DNA of 17,635 bases from an uncultured Acetatifactor sp. (GTDB taxonomy: Bacteria; Bacillota; Clostridia; Lachnospirales; Lachnospiraceae), in contig CAJTLR010000072.1 in NCBI GenBank assembly GCA_910577185.1, positions 1 to 17,635 of the forward strand, in the 5' to 3' direction. Under the pieces are notes generated by a model. The model made no database searches. It was not told the origin of the DNA and worked only from the letters and a program-made list of their open reading frames with translations. This document shows, piece after piece, positions 1 through 6,192 of the stretch. Numbering within the stretch: position 1 is the stretch's first letter; each line of letters starts with the position of its first letter. The position numbers were made by a program, and so were the translations under genes.

Positions 1-83
1 CAGGCCATCCATATTGTCTTGGACTTTTTGGAACAAGCCCTGCCAGTTCTGGCGGATAAATCCTGACAGCATCCGGAGATTGT
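1..83. other. Left edge: open on both strands, no gene assigned
   Basis: The plus strand is open from base 1 to a TGA at 64-66 and would encode a 21-residue tail ending LPVLADKS. The minus strand is also open here, in a frame different from the neighbouring phospholipase-like gene, reading LNNLRMLSGFIRQNW and onward out of the window. Either could be the edge of a real gene that lies mostly outside. I recognise neither, and the stretch is too short to choose. No terminator hairpin for the operon to the right is visible in these bases. Confidence 0.2.
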
Positions 84-866
84 TCAACCCATGGAAGACA
101 CTTGCTGCGAATCAGAACACCGTTCCTTCCCAGATTCCCAAACAAAAGAAACACAACCTTTTTCACTGAGCCTGCGCAATATCAGCTCTGCCGTATGATC
201 CACAAATAATTGATGTTCTTCTCTTGATATGGTAATCGGATTCACGATATTCCCATCCACTTCAGGTATATGACCCATGATCCGAATCTTTCGCACAATG
301 CAGTCATGAGGCAGATAATCAATATAATCCGGAAATTCTTTCAGATGTATGATTTCTGTCAGATATCCTGAATCCGGATGCTCTTTTAAATACTCCGCTT
401 CTATTGTATTAATCTCAGCTATCCGTATATTTTTAGGAATTATTATTCTTACAGAATTCCAGTCCTCAGGATAATATTTTACCTTTTCCCTCAACTGTTC
501 ATCCGCATATATTCTCCTCCACACTTCCTTCACCCTGTTTTCATCACGAATAAACTTTTGAAATACTGCATCTGTAATCAAATGTGAATAATAACCTGCC
601 AGAAATGCACGGTGTTCCTCTGATTTTATTTCACCCTCACGCTTCCGCATATACTCTTCATAAAACAAATCACTATCAGATACGGATTTGCCTTCTCCTT
701 TCATCCAATGGGTAGTCTCGCGGGATGGTATAAACGATGTCCAATCTTCATTCTCCACATTACAGTCAGGAGCGATATTCCCAACACAAAACCCACGTCT
801 GTCAAGTCCTTTTGCTTTTTTCATTATCTGGTCAGCAATCATCAAATGCGTCACCCAGGTAGCCAT
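84..866 (-). CDS. Zinc-dependent phospholipase C-like protein
   Basis: A 260-residue protein resembling the zinc-dependent phospholipase C family (Zn_dep_PLPC type). The visible family features are likely metal ligands: His7 in the N-terminal ATWVTHLM, Asp34 in GNIAPD, His53 in TTHWM, and His95 with Asp99 in GYYSHLITD. In characterised members three zinc ions are held by Trp/His/Asp residues and cleave phospholipid phosphodiesters; for this short cytosolic-looking version the substrate is unknown. No signal peptide is visible. I chose the ATG at 866 because AAAGGTG lies 6 nt upstream; the in-frame GTG three codons earlier is part of that ribosome binding site. It follows the DeoR-type regulator by 29 bp and is probably its operon partner. 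The last ~20 residues are low-similarity-looking and may be an altered C-terminus. Family call fairly firm, function uncertain. Confidence 0.75.
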   Translation of the reverse strand: MATWVTHLMIADQIMKKAKGLDRRGFCVGNIAPDCNVENEDWTSFIPSRETTHWMKGEGKSVSDSDLFYEEYMRKREGEIKSEEHRAFLAGYYSHLITDAVFQKFIRDENRVKEVWRRIYADEQLREKVKYYPEDWNSVRIIIPKNIRIAEINTIEAEYLKEHPDSGYLTEIIHLKEFPDYIDYLPHDCIVRKIRIMGHIPEVDGNIVNPITISREEHQLFVDHTAELILRRLSEKGCVSFVWESGKERCSDSQQVSSMG

Positions 867-895
867 GTATATCACCTTTCTGTCTCTGTTAAACT

Positions 896-1672
896 CTACT
901 CTTTATCTACCACTATTACCTCTATCCCTTTTTCTCTAAATAGATTCAATTCCTCATCCAGCACATCCCAATCTGTAATCAGCATATCCAATCTTTCAGC
1001 CGGACTAATACTTACAATAGAGTCAAATCCGATTTTTTCTTTCGGAAACAATCCGATTTTTCTCTTTGAGCTGTCCATCACAGCATTGAAAAAAGGGATT
1101 GCAGATGTTTTTTGAATTGACAAACCGAAATCAGGCGAAATTGCCGCTGAACTGATAAAGCATTTATCCACCCGCAGCTTCTTTATGGTATCTATCGCAA
1201 TAGCATCAAAACAATTACCTTTTTTATCCATTTCTCCACCCAACAATATAACGGAAACATTTTCCCTGTCCCGCAATTCTTCCGCAATAATAATAGAATT
1301 TGTAACCACCCTGACCTTTAATTTATCAGGCAGATTTTGCGCCATAAAATAGCAGACTGTTATAGGAAACAGAAAAATTACATCATTATTTTCAATCATT
1401 TTTATTGCCTTTTCAGCAATCAGGAAATAGTTCTTCTTAACCTCCCCATAATCTTTAATTGTTGAATGTGCCGGTCTGGAAGCAGCAACCTGGCGCATCG
1501 GCAATGCTCCACCATGAGTCCTTTTCAGCAATCCCTTTTCCTCCAAAATTCTCAAATCACGTTTAGCCGACTCATAACTAACTTCAAATTTTTCCTGTAT
1601 ATCCAGAGTACTGATACTTCCATTTTTCTTCAGCCACTCCAAAATAGCCTGATGTCTTTCCTCAATATACAT
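896..1672 (-). CDS. DeoR-family transcriptional regulator with altered effector site
   Basis: 258 residues, the usual DeoR length. Residues 1-58 are the winged helix-turn-helix (opening EERHQAILEWLKK, ending in the family signature KRTHGGALP). Residues ~78-235 are the DeoRC sugar-phosphate sensor fold (VVTNSIIIAEEL, VILLGGE, LDMLITD). The start is the ATG at 1672, with GGGAGG 7 nt upstream; an upstream in-frame start would lie before the good ribosome binding site. DeoR regulators usually bind a phosphorylated sugar through a D-S-G-T-T-like loop and an A-D-S-S-K-like loop. Here the corresponding places, aligned by eye, read FPITV (102-106) and FPKEK (209-213), so the ligand may differ or be absent. 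It has its own promoter and heads a two-gene operon with the phospholipase-like gene, its probable target along with itself. This gene is clearly AT-richer than the genes to its right. Confidence 0.85.
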   Translation of the reverse strand: MYIEERHQAILEWLKKNGSISTLDIQEKFEVSYESAKRDLRILEEKGLLKRTHGGALPMRQVAASRPAHSTIKDYGEVKKNYFLIAEKAIKMIENNDVIFLFPITVCYFMAQNLPDKLKVRVVTNSIIIAEELRDRENVSVILLGGEMDKKGNCFDAIAIDTIKKLRVDKCFISSAAISPDFGLSIQKTSAIPFFNAVMDSSKRKIGLFPKEKIGFDSIVSISPAERLDMLITDWDVLDEELNLFREKGIEVIVVDKE

Positions 1673-1695
1673 ATATTTCCTCCCTTCCTTTGAAT

Positions 1696-1724
1696 ATATT
1701 ACCACTTTTATTAACATATGTCAA
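1696..1724 (-). promoter_or_regulatory. Sigma-A type promoter of the deoR-like operon
   Basis: On the minus strand a perfect TTGACA (1719-1724) is separated by exactly 17 bp from TAATAT (1696-1701). Transcription would start near 1689, giving a short leader that still contains the GGGAGG ribosome binding site. The -35 box lies in the near-palindrome TTGACATATGTTAA (one mismatched pair), a possible operator. Confidence 0.8.
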
Positions 1725-1751
1725 CGTTTATTACCTATTTAAATATATTTT

Positions 1752-1768
1752 GTTACCAAAAAGGTAAC
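1752..1768. promoter_or_regulatory. Candidate operator GTTACC-N5-GGTAAC
   Basis: A perfect 6 bp inverted repeat with a 5 bp A-tract spacer, 27 bp upstream of the -35 box of the deoR-like promoter. Its position fits an autoregulatory or remote operator site. There is no direct evidence that the neighbouring regulator binds it. Confidence 0.4.
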
Positions 1769-1797
1769 CTTCTGACTCTACTCCTTTTTCAGTAAAT

Positions 1798-1835
1798 GGA
1801 AAAACCCCATGGAAGCCGCAAACTTCCAGGGGGTT
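1798..1835 (-). terminator. Intrinsic terminator after rlmH
   Basis: Read on the minus strand, a 13-pair stem with one mismatch (arms 1803-1815 and 1823-1835, loop of 7) is followed by a run of T residues. It lies about 50 bp after the rlmH stop and upstream of the deoR promoter, so it separates the two transcription units. On the plus strand there is no comparable U-tract. Confidence 0.85.
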
Positions 1836-1887
1836 AATATAACTCTTATTCTCTTTTATTTCCAAGAACATCCGTTCCTTTTCGCCT

Positions 1888-2367
1888 TTACTTGTGATAT
1901 GGCTCTCCGTTTATAATACGGAATGCACGGTAAATTTGCTCCAGGAGAATCACCCGCATCAGCTGATGCGGAAATGTCATATCCGAAAAACTCAGCGCCA
2001 TATCGGCACGTTTCCGGACAGACTCATGCAGGCCCAGCGAACCGCCTATGACAAAGACGATATGGCTGATGCCATTTACCGCTGAACGCTCTACCCATTT
2101 GGCAAATTCCCGGGAATCCAGACGCTTTCCGTTGATTTCCAGACTACAGACAAAGGCGTCTTCCCGGATTTTCTCCAAAAGACGCCTTGCCTCCTTTTCC
2201 CGGATCTGTTCCTCCAGGGCAGCACCGGCATTCTCCGGCGTTTTTTCATCTGCCACCTCCACAAATTCCAGTCTGCAATATTTTGAAAGCCGTTTTTCAA
2301 ATTCTGAAACAGCCTCCCTGTAAAATTTTTCCTTTATCTTTCCCACACACGCAATTGTAATTTTCAC
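1888..2367 (-). CDS. rlmH: 23S rRNA (pseudouridine-1915-N3)-methyltransferase RlmH
   Basis: 159 residues, the standard size for RlmH (YbeA), a homodimeric SPOUT methyltransferase that uses S-adenosylmethionine to methylate pseudouridine 1915 of 23S rRNA helix 69 in the assembled ribosome. Visible signatures are the N-terminal MKITIACVGKIKE, the SAM-binding glycine loop FVIGGSLGLHES around residues 105-116 in the trefoil knot, the segment FPHQLMRVILLEQIYRA, and the invariant-looking C-terminus EPYHK. The start codon is GTG at 2367, overlapping the TGA of the upstream zinc-ribbon gene by 4 nt (GTGA), so translation is probably coupled. Strong terminator downstream. Very secure call. Confidence 0.97.
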   Translation of the reverse strand: MKITIACVGKIKEKFYREAVSEFEKRLSKYCRLEFVEVADEKTPENAGAALEEQIREKEARRLLEKIREDAFVCSLEINGKRLDSREFAKWVERSAVNGISHIVFVIGGSLGLHESVRKRADMALSFSDMTFPHQLMRVILLEQIYRAFRIINGEPYHK

Positions 2368-3032
2368 ACTGCTTTTTCCGCTTCCTTTCCAAATACCATG
2401 TCATATATATGATCATCGATGAGTTTATCCAGAAATCCCTGGTCCAGATTTACAAACTGATAGTTTAGTCTTGCCTTGATATATTCAAAACGGATAAAAT
2501 ACAGACTTTCTTCCGATTCCTCTGCCTCTGTCCCAATCTGACAGTCCAGGTCGGACGCCTTCAGATTTTCCCTGCACCAGTCCAGCAGGGTGTTTCGGAC
2601 AGAGTTCTCGGACTCTGCCTTTTTTTCAAAAGTAAGGGCATTTTTCATGGACACGATGCCAGCCACCAGAAAAAGGATAAATACGGCGGCCATCACACCA
2701 TAGAACAGATATGCATTGTCGAATTGCAAAGGAATAATACCTGAAATACCAAGACCTAACACAAAAATTCCCACGGCGCCTACCGCGATCAGAACCCATG
2801 CAGAAGAACGGTTCTCGCTGGCACGTTCCGAATTATCCCGGTAAGGAGTGCTTCCCGAGTAAACATAAGAATGCGCGGAAATCCCCTCGTTTTCTTTCCA
2901 TGCAATTTCCCCGGAAGAGTCCCTTCCCCCGGATTCTGCCAGGGGTTCCTCCTCAACCAGTTTACTGCCGCACTCGGCGCATACGGTAAAGCCTTCCCTA
3001 TACTCACTTTTACATTTCGGACACCAAGGCAT
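2364..3032 (-). CDS. Zinc-ribbon, two-helix membrane protein
   Basis: 222 residues. It opens with a four-cysteine zinc ribbon (Cys4, Cys7, Cys18, Cys21: CPKCKSEYREGFTVCAECG), then a polar linker to about residue 76, two hydrophobic helices (~78-100 and ~108-130), and a charged cytoplasmic-type tail. The start is the ATG at 3032, preceded by GAGGT about 7 nt away; the longer reading begins without such a site. I do not recognise a specific family beyond 'zinc ribbon domain-containing protein'. The 4 nt overlap with rlmH shows that the two are co-transcribed, but nothing in the protein suggests RNA modification. Its upstream region contains a dispersed repeat in the opposite orientation. Confidence 0.8.
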   Translation of the reverse strand: MPWCPKCKSEYREGFTVCAECGSKLVEEEPLAESGGRDSSGEIAWKENEGISAHSYVYSGSTPYRDNSERASENRSSAWVLIAVGAVGIFVLGLGISGIIPLQFDNAYLFYGVMAAVFILFLVAGIVSMKNALTFEKKAESENSVRNTLLDWCRENLKASDLDCQIGTEAEESEESLYFIRFEYIKARLNYQFVNLDQGFLDKLIDDHIYDMVFGKEAEKAV

Positions 3033-3067
3033 ATTGTCTACCTCTTTTCTCTTCTGAACAGACAAAA

Positions 3068-3218
3068 CAGAATCAAAGACCCCGCTGCAAGCAACGGGGC
3101 ATCAAACTTGCAGCGCTGCAGAGCAGAAAGCGTCCAATGGACACTTTGGTATTTTACCCTCGCGGGCAGTCGCCAAATGTCTGAAAGCAGCCGCCTGGCT
3201 CGTTGCACGCGGGAATAA
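3068..3218 (+). repeat. Dispersed ~150 bp repeat, copy 1
   Basis: This segment matches the reverse complement of 14991-15140 along its whole length, roughly 88-90% identical by eye with one 1-base gap and the same end points (the right end is GCGGGAATAA in both). Near its left end CCCCG and CGGGG form a hairpin whose loop contains CTGCAA, complementary to a TTGCAG shortly downstream: a possible H-type pseudoknot present in both copies. No transposase and no terminal inverted repeats are visible. It lies between the Dabb gene and the zinc-ribbon gene, so minus-strand transcripts carry its complement. Confidence 0.9.
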
Positions 3219-3239
3219 ACGACAAATCATACACAAAGA

Positions 3240-3545
3240 TTAACAGTCAAATTCATAATCCAGACATGCTCTGTTACAAGTAACGCTCCTCACATACTTT
3301 CCTGCCTCCACATGTGCAGGACAATTCTGGTAATTCATCAGCGCATCCTGCGTCTCAAAGGTAGAGACCAGCGCTATATCACGGTTACTGGAAGAAAAAC
3401 GGTTCCTTATGACCTGGATTTCCACCGCACCAGGCACCAGCTTTTTGATAGGTTCCAGCAGTGATTTCATCTTTTCTCCTGCTTCCGTTTTCTCCTCTTC
3501 CGAAAGTCCTTCCGCAAAATTCCATAATACAATATGTTTTACCAT
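3240..3545 (-). CDS. Dabb (stress-responsive A/B barrel) domain protein
   Basis: 101 residues, the normal size for a single Dabb domain, a small ferredoxin-like dimeric barrel. The N-terminal MVKHIVLWNFAEGLSEEE is typical, as is the second strand region RDIALVSTFETQDALMNYQ followed by HVEAGKYVRS. The ATG at 3545 is preceded by GGAG 6 nt upstream. A longer in-frame extension exists, but it lacks a ribosome binding site and does not resemble the family. Members vary from stress proteins to polyketide cyclases, so the biochemical role is unknown. The gene stands alone, 269 bp after nfnB. The C-terminus has three cysteines, which is a little unusual. Confidence 0.85.
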   Translation of the reverse strand: MVKHIVLWNFAEGLSEEEKTEAGEKMKSLLEPIKKLVPGAVEIQVIRNRFSSSNRDIALVSTFETQDALMNYQNCPAHVEAGKYVRSVTCNRACLDYEFDC

Positions 3546-3640
3546 ATGAGTCTCCTTCCTCTTGTCTCCCGCAGTGAATATTGCCACCGGTATCGCCCCG
3601 GGAATGTATTTTTCCGGCAGACAGCAATTTGTATCAGATC

Positions 3641-3672
3641 CCCCGCATTCATGGCAAACCACAAACGCGGGG
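3641..3672 (-). other. Strong RNA hairpin upstream of the Dabb gene
   Basis: On the minus-strand transcript 14 continuous pairs form (12 plus 2 more closing a UUUG loop), three of them G-U. The same bases on the plus strand leave A-C mismatches, so the structure favours the minus-strand RNA. No U-tract follows, which argues against an intrinsic terminator. It lies ~95 nt upstream of the Dabb start, possibly in its leader. Confidence 0.5.
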
Positions 3673-3699
3673 TTTCCCGTTAAAGCACAAGCACGCAGG

Positions 3700-3760
3700 C
3701 CATGGATGCCGGTTTACTTCCCGCTCAAGTACTCGTCTATTCCTTTCGCCGCCGCCTTTC
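3700..3760 (-). repeat. Duplicated 3' end of nfnB (copy A, non-functional)
   Basis: A 61 bp segment matching 3801-3861 with two substitutions, offset by 101 bp. It repeats the final nfnB codons and stop (AAAKGIDEYLSGK then TAA, against DEYLGGK in the gene). It has no start or upstream coding part, so it is a fragment rather than a gene. Confidence 0.9.
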
Positions 3761-3785
3761 AGCCCTCTCTCCCTTTGAGAGGGCT
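3761..3785 (-). other. Perfect hairpin between the two nfnB tail copies
   Basis: A 9 bp perfect stem (arms 3761-3769 and 3777-3785) with a 7-base loop, 30 nt after the nfnB stop. It is not followed by a U-run on either strand, so it may act as a 3'-end stabiliser or a poor terminator rather than a classical intrinsic terminator. Confidence 0.5.
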
Positions 3786-3800
3786 TGCACCCATGGCCAG

Positions 3801-3861
3801 CCATGGATGCCGGTTTACTTCCCGCCCAAGTACTCGTCTATTCCTTTCGCCGCTGCCTTTC
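3801..3861 (-). repeat. nfnB 3' end repeat (copy B, inside and after nfnB)
   Basis: The functional copy of the 61 bp repeat: it spans the last 15 sense codons and stop of nfnB plus 14 bp beyond. See copy A at 3700-3760. Confidence 0.9.
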
Positions 3862-5200
3862 CGGCGCCCATGGCAAGGATAACCGTGGCGGCACCGGTAA
3901 CGGCATCTCCCCCGGCATAGACTCCCGCCTTACTGGTCTGTCCGTTTTCCTCTTCTGCCACAATACATTTCCATTTATTGGTCTCCAGACCTTCCGTCGT
4001 GGAGGAGATCAGCGGATTGGGAGAGGTACCCAGGGACATGATCACGGTATCCAGTTCCATGGTAAACTCCGAATCCGGAATTTCCACCGGACGTCTGCGC
4101 CCGGAGGCATCCGGCTCACCCAGCTCCATGCGGATGCATTTCATACCCCTGACCCAGCCCTTTTCATCAGCCAGAATTTCTGTGGGATTTGTCAAAAGAT
4201 CAAAAATAATCCCTTCTTCCTTTGCATGATGCACTTCCTCCACTCTGGCAGGAAGTTCTTCCTCGCTGCGGCGGTACACAATATGCACTTCCGCTCCCAG
4301 GCGCAGCGCGGTCCTCGCCGCATCCATTGCCACATTCCCGCCGCCTACCACGGCCACTTTCCTGCTCTTCATGATAGGAGTGTTGGAACCGGCATCAAAA
4401 GCTTTCATCAGATTACTTCTGGTCAGATACTCATTGGCAGAAAATACGCCGTTGGAATTCTCCCCGGGTATTCCCATGAACTTCGGAAGACCTGCGCCGG
4501 AACCGATAAACACTGCCTCAAAACCCTCTTCCTGAATCAGTTCATCAATGGTCACGGATTTTCCCACCACCACATTGGTCTCTATTTTCACGCCCAGGGC
4601 CTTTACATTCTCAATTTCCTCTGCCACTACCCGGCTCTTGGGAAGACGGAATTCCGGAATCCCGTAAACCAGCACGCCGCCCGGTTCATGCAGCGCCTCA
4701 AAAATGGTCACTTCGTATCCCATCTTTGCCAGGTCACCCGCACAAGTCAGACCTGCGGGGCCGGAGCCGATCACGGCAACCTTTTTGCCCTTTTTTTCCG
4801 CCGCACCATGGGGCTTAATGCCGTTTTCCCTGGCCCAGTCCGCCACAAAACGCTCCAGTTTTCCAATGGAAACCGGATCCCCCTTGATACCCCGGATACA
4901 TTTTCCCTCACACTGGGTCTCCTGGGGACACACACGTCCACACACTGCCGGAAGTGCGCTGGCCTCACTGATCACCTGGTATGCCTCCTCGATCTGTCCC
5001 TCTTTCACCTTCTCAATAAAACCAGGAATGTCGATGGCCACCGGGCATCCCCTGACACACTGCGCATTCTTGCAGTTGATACATCTTGCGGCCTCTGCCT
5101 GTGCTTCCTCTTTGTTATATCCCAAACATACTTCCTCAAAATTGGCGGCACGTTCTTTTGCATCCTGCTCCCTCACGGGAATTCTCGTCAATACGTCCAT
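3815..5200 (-). CDS. nfnB: NfnB: NADPH-binding large subunit of NADH-dependent ferredoxin:NADP+ oxidoreductase (GltA/GltD-like)
   Basis: 461 residues, matching glutamate synthase small-subunit-like NfnB/NfnL. The N-terminal domain carries two [4Fe-4S] cysteine sets (Cys40, 43, 48, 52 and Cys87, 91, 97, 101). An FAD dinucleotide fold follows (VIGSGPAG, ~143-150), then an NADP fold (VVGGGNVAMDAARTALRLG, ~284-302, followed by YRRS) and the C-terminal FAD motif VYAGGDAVTGAATV. The partner gene nfnA lies 99 bp upstream; together the pair is known to couple reduction of NADP+ to ferredoxin and NADH oxidation through flavin-based electron bifurcation. Without the partner one would call it glutamate synthase small subunit, and no large glutamate synthase subunit is present here. 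The start is the ATG at 5200, with GGAG 5 nt upstream; an ATG 6 codons earlier lacks a site. The 3' end is partly duplicated downstream. Confidence 0.93.
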   Translation of the reverse strand: MDVLTRIPVREQDAKERAANFEEVCLGYNKEEAQAEAARCINCKNAQCVRGCPVAIDIPGFIEKVKEGQIEEAYQVISEASALPAVCGRVCPQETQCEGKCIRGIKGDPVSIGKLERFVADWARENGIKPHGAAEKKGKKVAVIGSGPAGLTCAGDLAKMGYEVTIFEALHEPGGVLVYGIPEFRLPKSRVVAEEIENVKALGVKIETNVVVGKSVTIDELIQEEGFEAVFIGSGAGLPKFMGIPGENSNGVFSANEYLTRSNLMKAFDAGSNTPIMKSRKVAVVGGGNVAMDAARTALRLGAEVHIVYRRSEEELPARVEEVHHAKEEGIIFDLLTNPTEILADEKGWVRGMKCIRMELGEPDASGRRRPVEIPDSEFTMELDTVIMSLGTSPNPLISSTTEGLETNKWKCIVAEEENGQTSKAGVYAGGDAVTGAATVILAMGAGKAAAKGIDEYLGGK

Positions 5201-5299
5201 TGATTCTCCATCCTCCATTTATTCTCTGCCAGGCCGGCTTATCCTCTTTTTCTGCCCCGGCTCCCGTTATCCGCGCATCCTCGCCACAGCCATCATCCC

Positions 5300-6181
5300 T
5301 TACGCCCCGCAGTTTCCGCAGCCGCCGTGATGTGTAGCGCCTTCCTGCAGTTTCAGCATCGCCCTGCCCTCCTCTGTCTTGTACAGAAGCTGGCGTCTCA
5401 TGGCCTCGTCAAAATTCACCTTATGACCGTCAAATTCAGGCCCATCCACGCAGGCAAATTTCACCTTTCCATCCACGGTTACACGGCAGGCTCCGCACAT
5501 GCCGGTGCCATCCACCATGATGGGGTTCAGGCTCACAACTGTCGGAATATTCAGTTCCTTTGTCAGAAGACATACAAATTTCATCATGATCATGGGGCCG
5601 ATGGCAATACACACATCATACTGTTTTCCCTCTGCCACCAGATCTTTCAGGGTCTGGGTCACCATGCCGCTCCTGCCGTAGGAACCGTCGTCTGTGGTTA
5701 TGTAAAGATTCCCGGCCACAGCTTCCATCTCTTTCTCCAGAATCAGCAGGTCTTTCGTCTTGCTTCCCACAATCACGTCCGCGCCCACACCTCTCTCATG
5801 AAGCCACTTCACCTGGGGATATACCGGAGCTGCCCCCACACCGCCTGCCACAAAGAGAATTTTCTTTTTCTTCAGTTCTTCCGCGGTTTCCTTCACCAGT
5901 TCGGAAGCACATCCCAGAGGACCCACAAAATCGTGGAAGGCATCCCCTTCCTTCAGATCCGCCATCATCTGTGTGGCAGCTCCCACACACTGGAACACTA
6001 TGGTCACTGTGCCCTTTTCCCGGTCATAATCGCATATGGTAAGGGGAATCCTCTCGGCCTCCCCGTCCGTCCGGACAATCACAAACTGCCCCGGCTGGCA
6101 GGATTTTGCCACCCTTGCAGCCTCCACATCCATGAGATAAATGTTCGTGGTAAGTTCTGATTTTTTTACAATTTTATACAT
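5300..6181 (-). CDS. nfnA: NfnA: FAD/[2Fe-2S] small subunit of NADH-dependent ferredoxin:NADP+ oxidoreductase
   Basis: 293 residues of the ferredoxin-NADP reductase-like family also called sulfide dehydrogenase subunit B or dihydroorotate dehydrogenase electron-transfer type. The N-terminal FAD barrel includes QPGQFVIVRTDGEAERIPLTI (~29-49). The NAD domain has LFVAGGVGAAPVYP (~109-122). The iron-sulfur region is IMVDGTGMCGACRV...KFACVDGPEFDGHKV, with Cys229, Cys232 and Cys244 as ligands; in this family an Asp is known to complete the [2Fe-2S] site, and Asp224 is the candidate. In the complex this subunit binds NADH and the bifurcating or electron-relay FAD. ATG at 6181 with GAGGTGG upstream. 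It follows the TPR-type protein by 11 bp. An unusual Cys-rich tail (GGCGNCGA) closes the protein; whether it binds anything is unknown. Confidence 0.92.
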   Translation of the reverse strand: MYKIVKKSELTTNIYLMDVEAARVAKSCQPGQFVIVRTDGEAERIPLTICDYDREKGTVTIVFQCVGAATQMMADLKEGDAFHDFVGPLGCASELVKETAEELKKKKILFVAGGVGAAPVYPQVKWLHERGVGADVIVGSKTKDLLILEKEMEAVAGNLYITTDDGSYGRSGMVTQTLKDLVAEGKQYDVCIAIGPMIMMKFVCLLTKELNIPTVVSLNPIMVDGTGMCGACRVTVDGKVKFACVDGPEFDGHKVNFDEAMRRQLLYKTEEGRAMLKLQEGATHHGGCGNCGA

Positions 6182-6192
6182 AATCCACCTCT

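Noticed and set aside
3761..3785. Intrinsic terminator of the nfn operon
   Set aside because: The stem is good, but no U-tract follows on the minus strand; kept only as a hairpin.
3785..5203. 472-residue open frame on the plus strand opposite nfnB
   Set aside because: It is rich in His/Pro/Arg/Gly with no family motif and no ribosome binding site, while the opposite strand encodes a complete NfnB with all cofactor motifs. It is a shadow frame.
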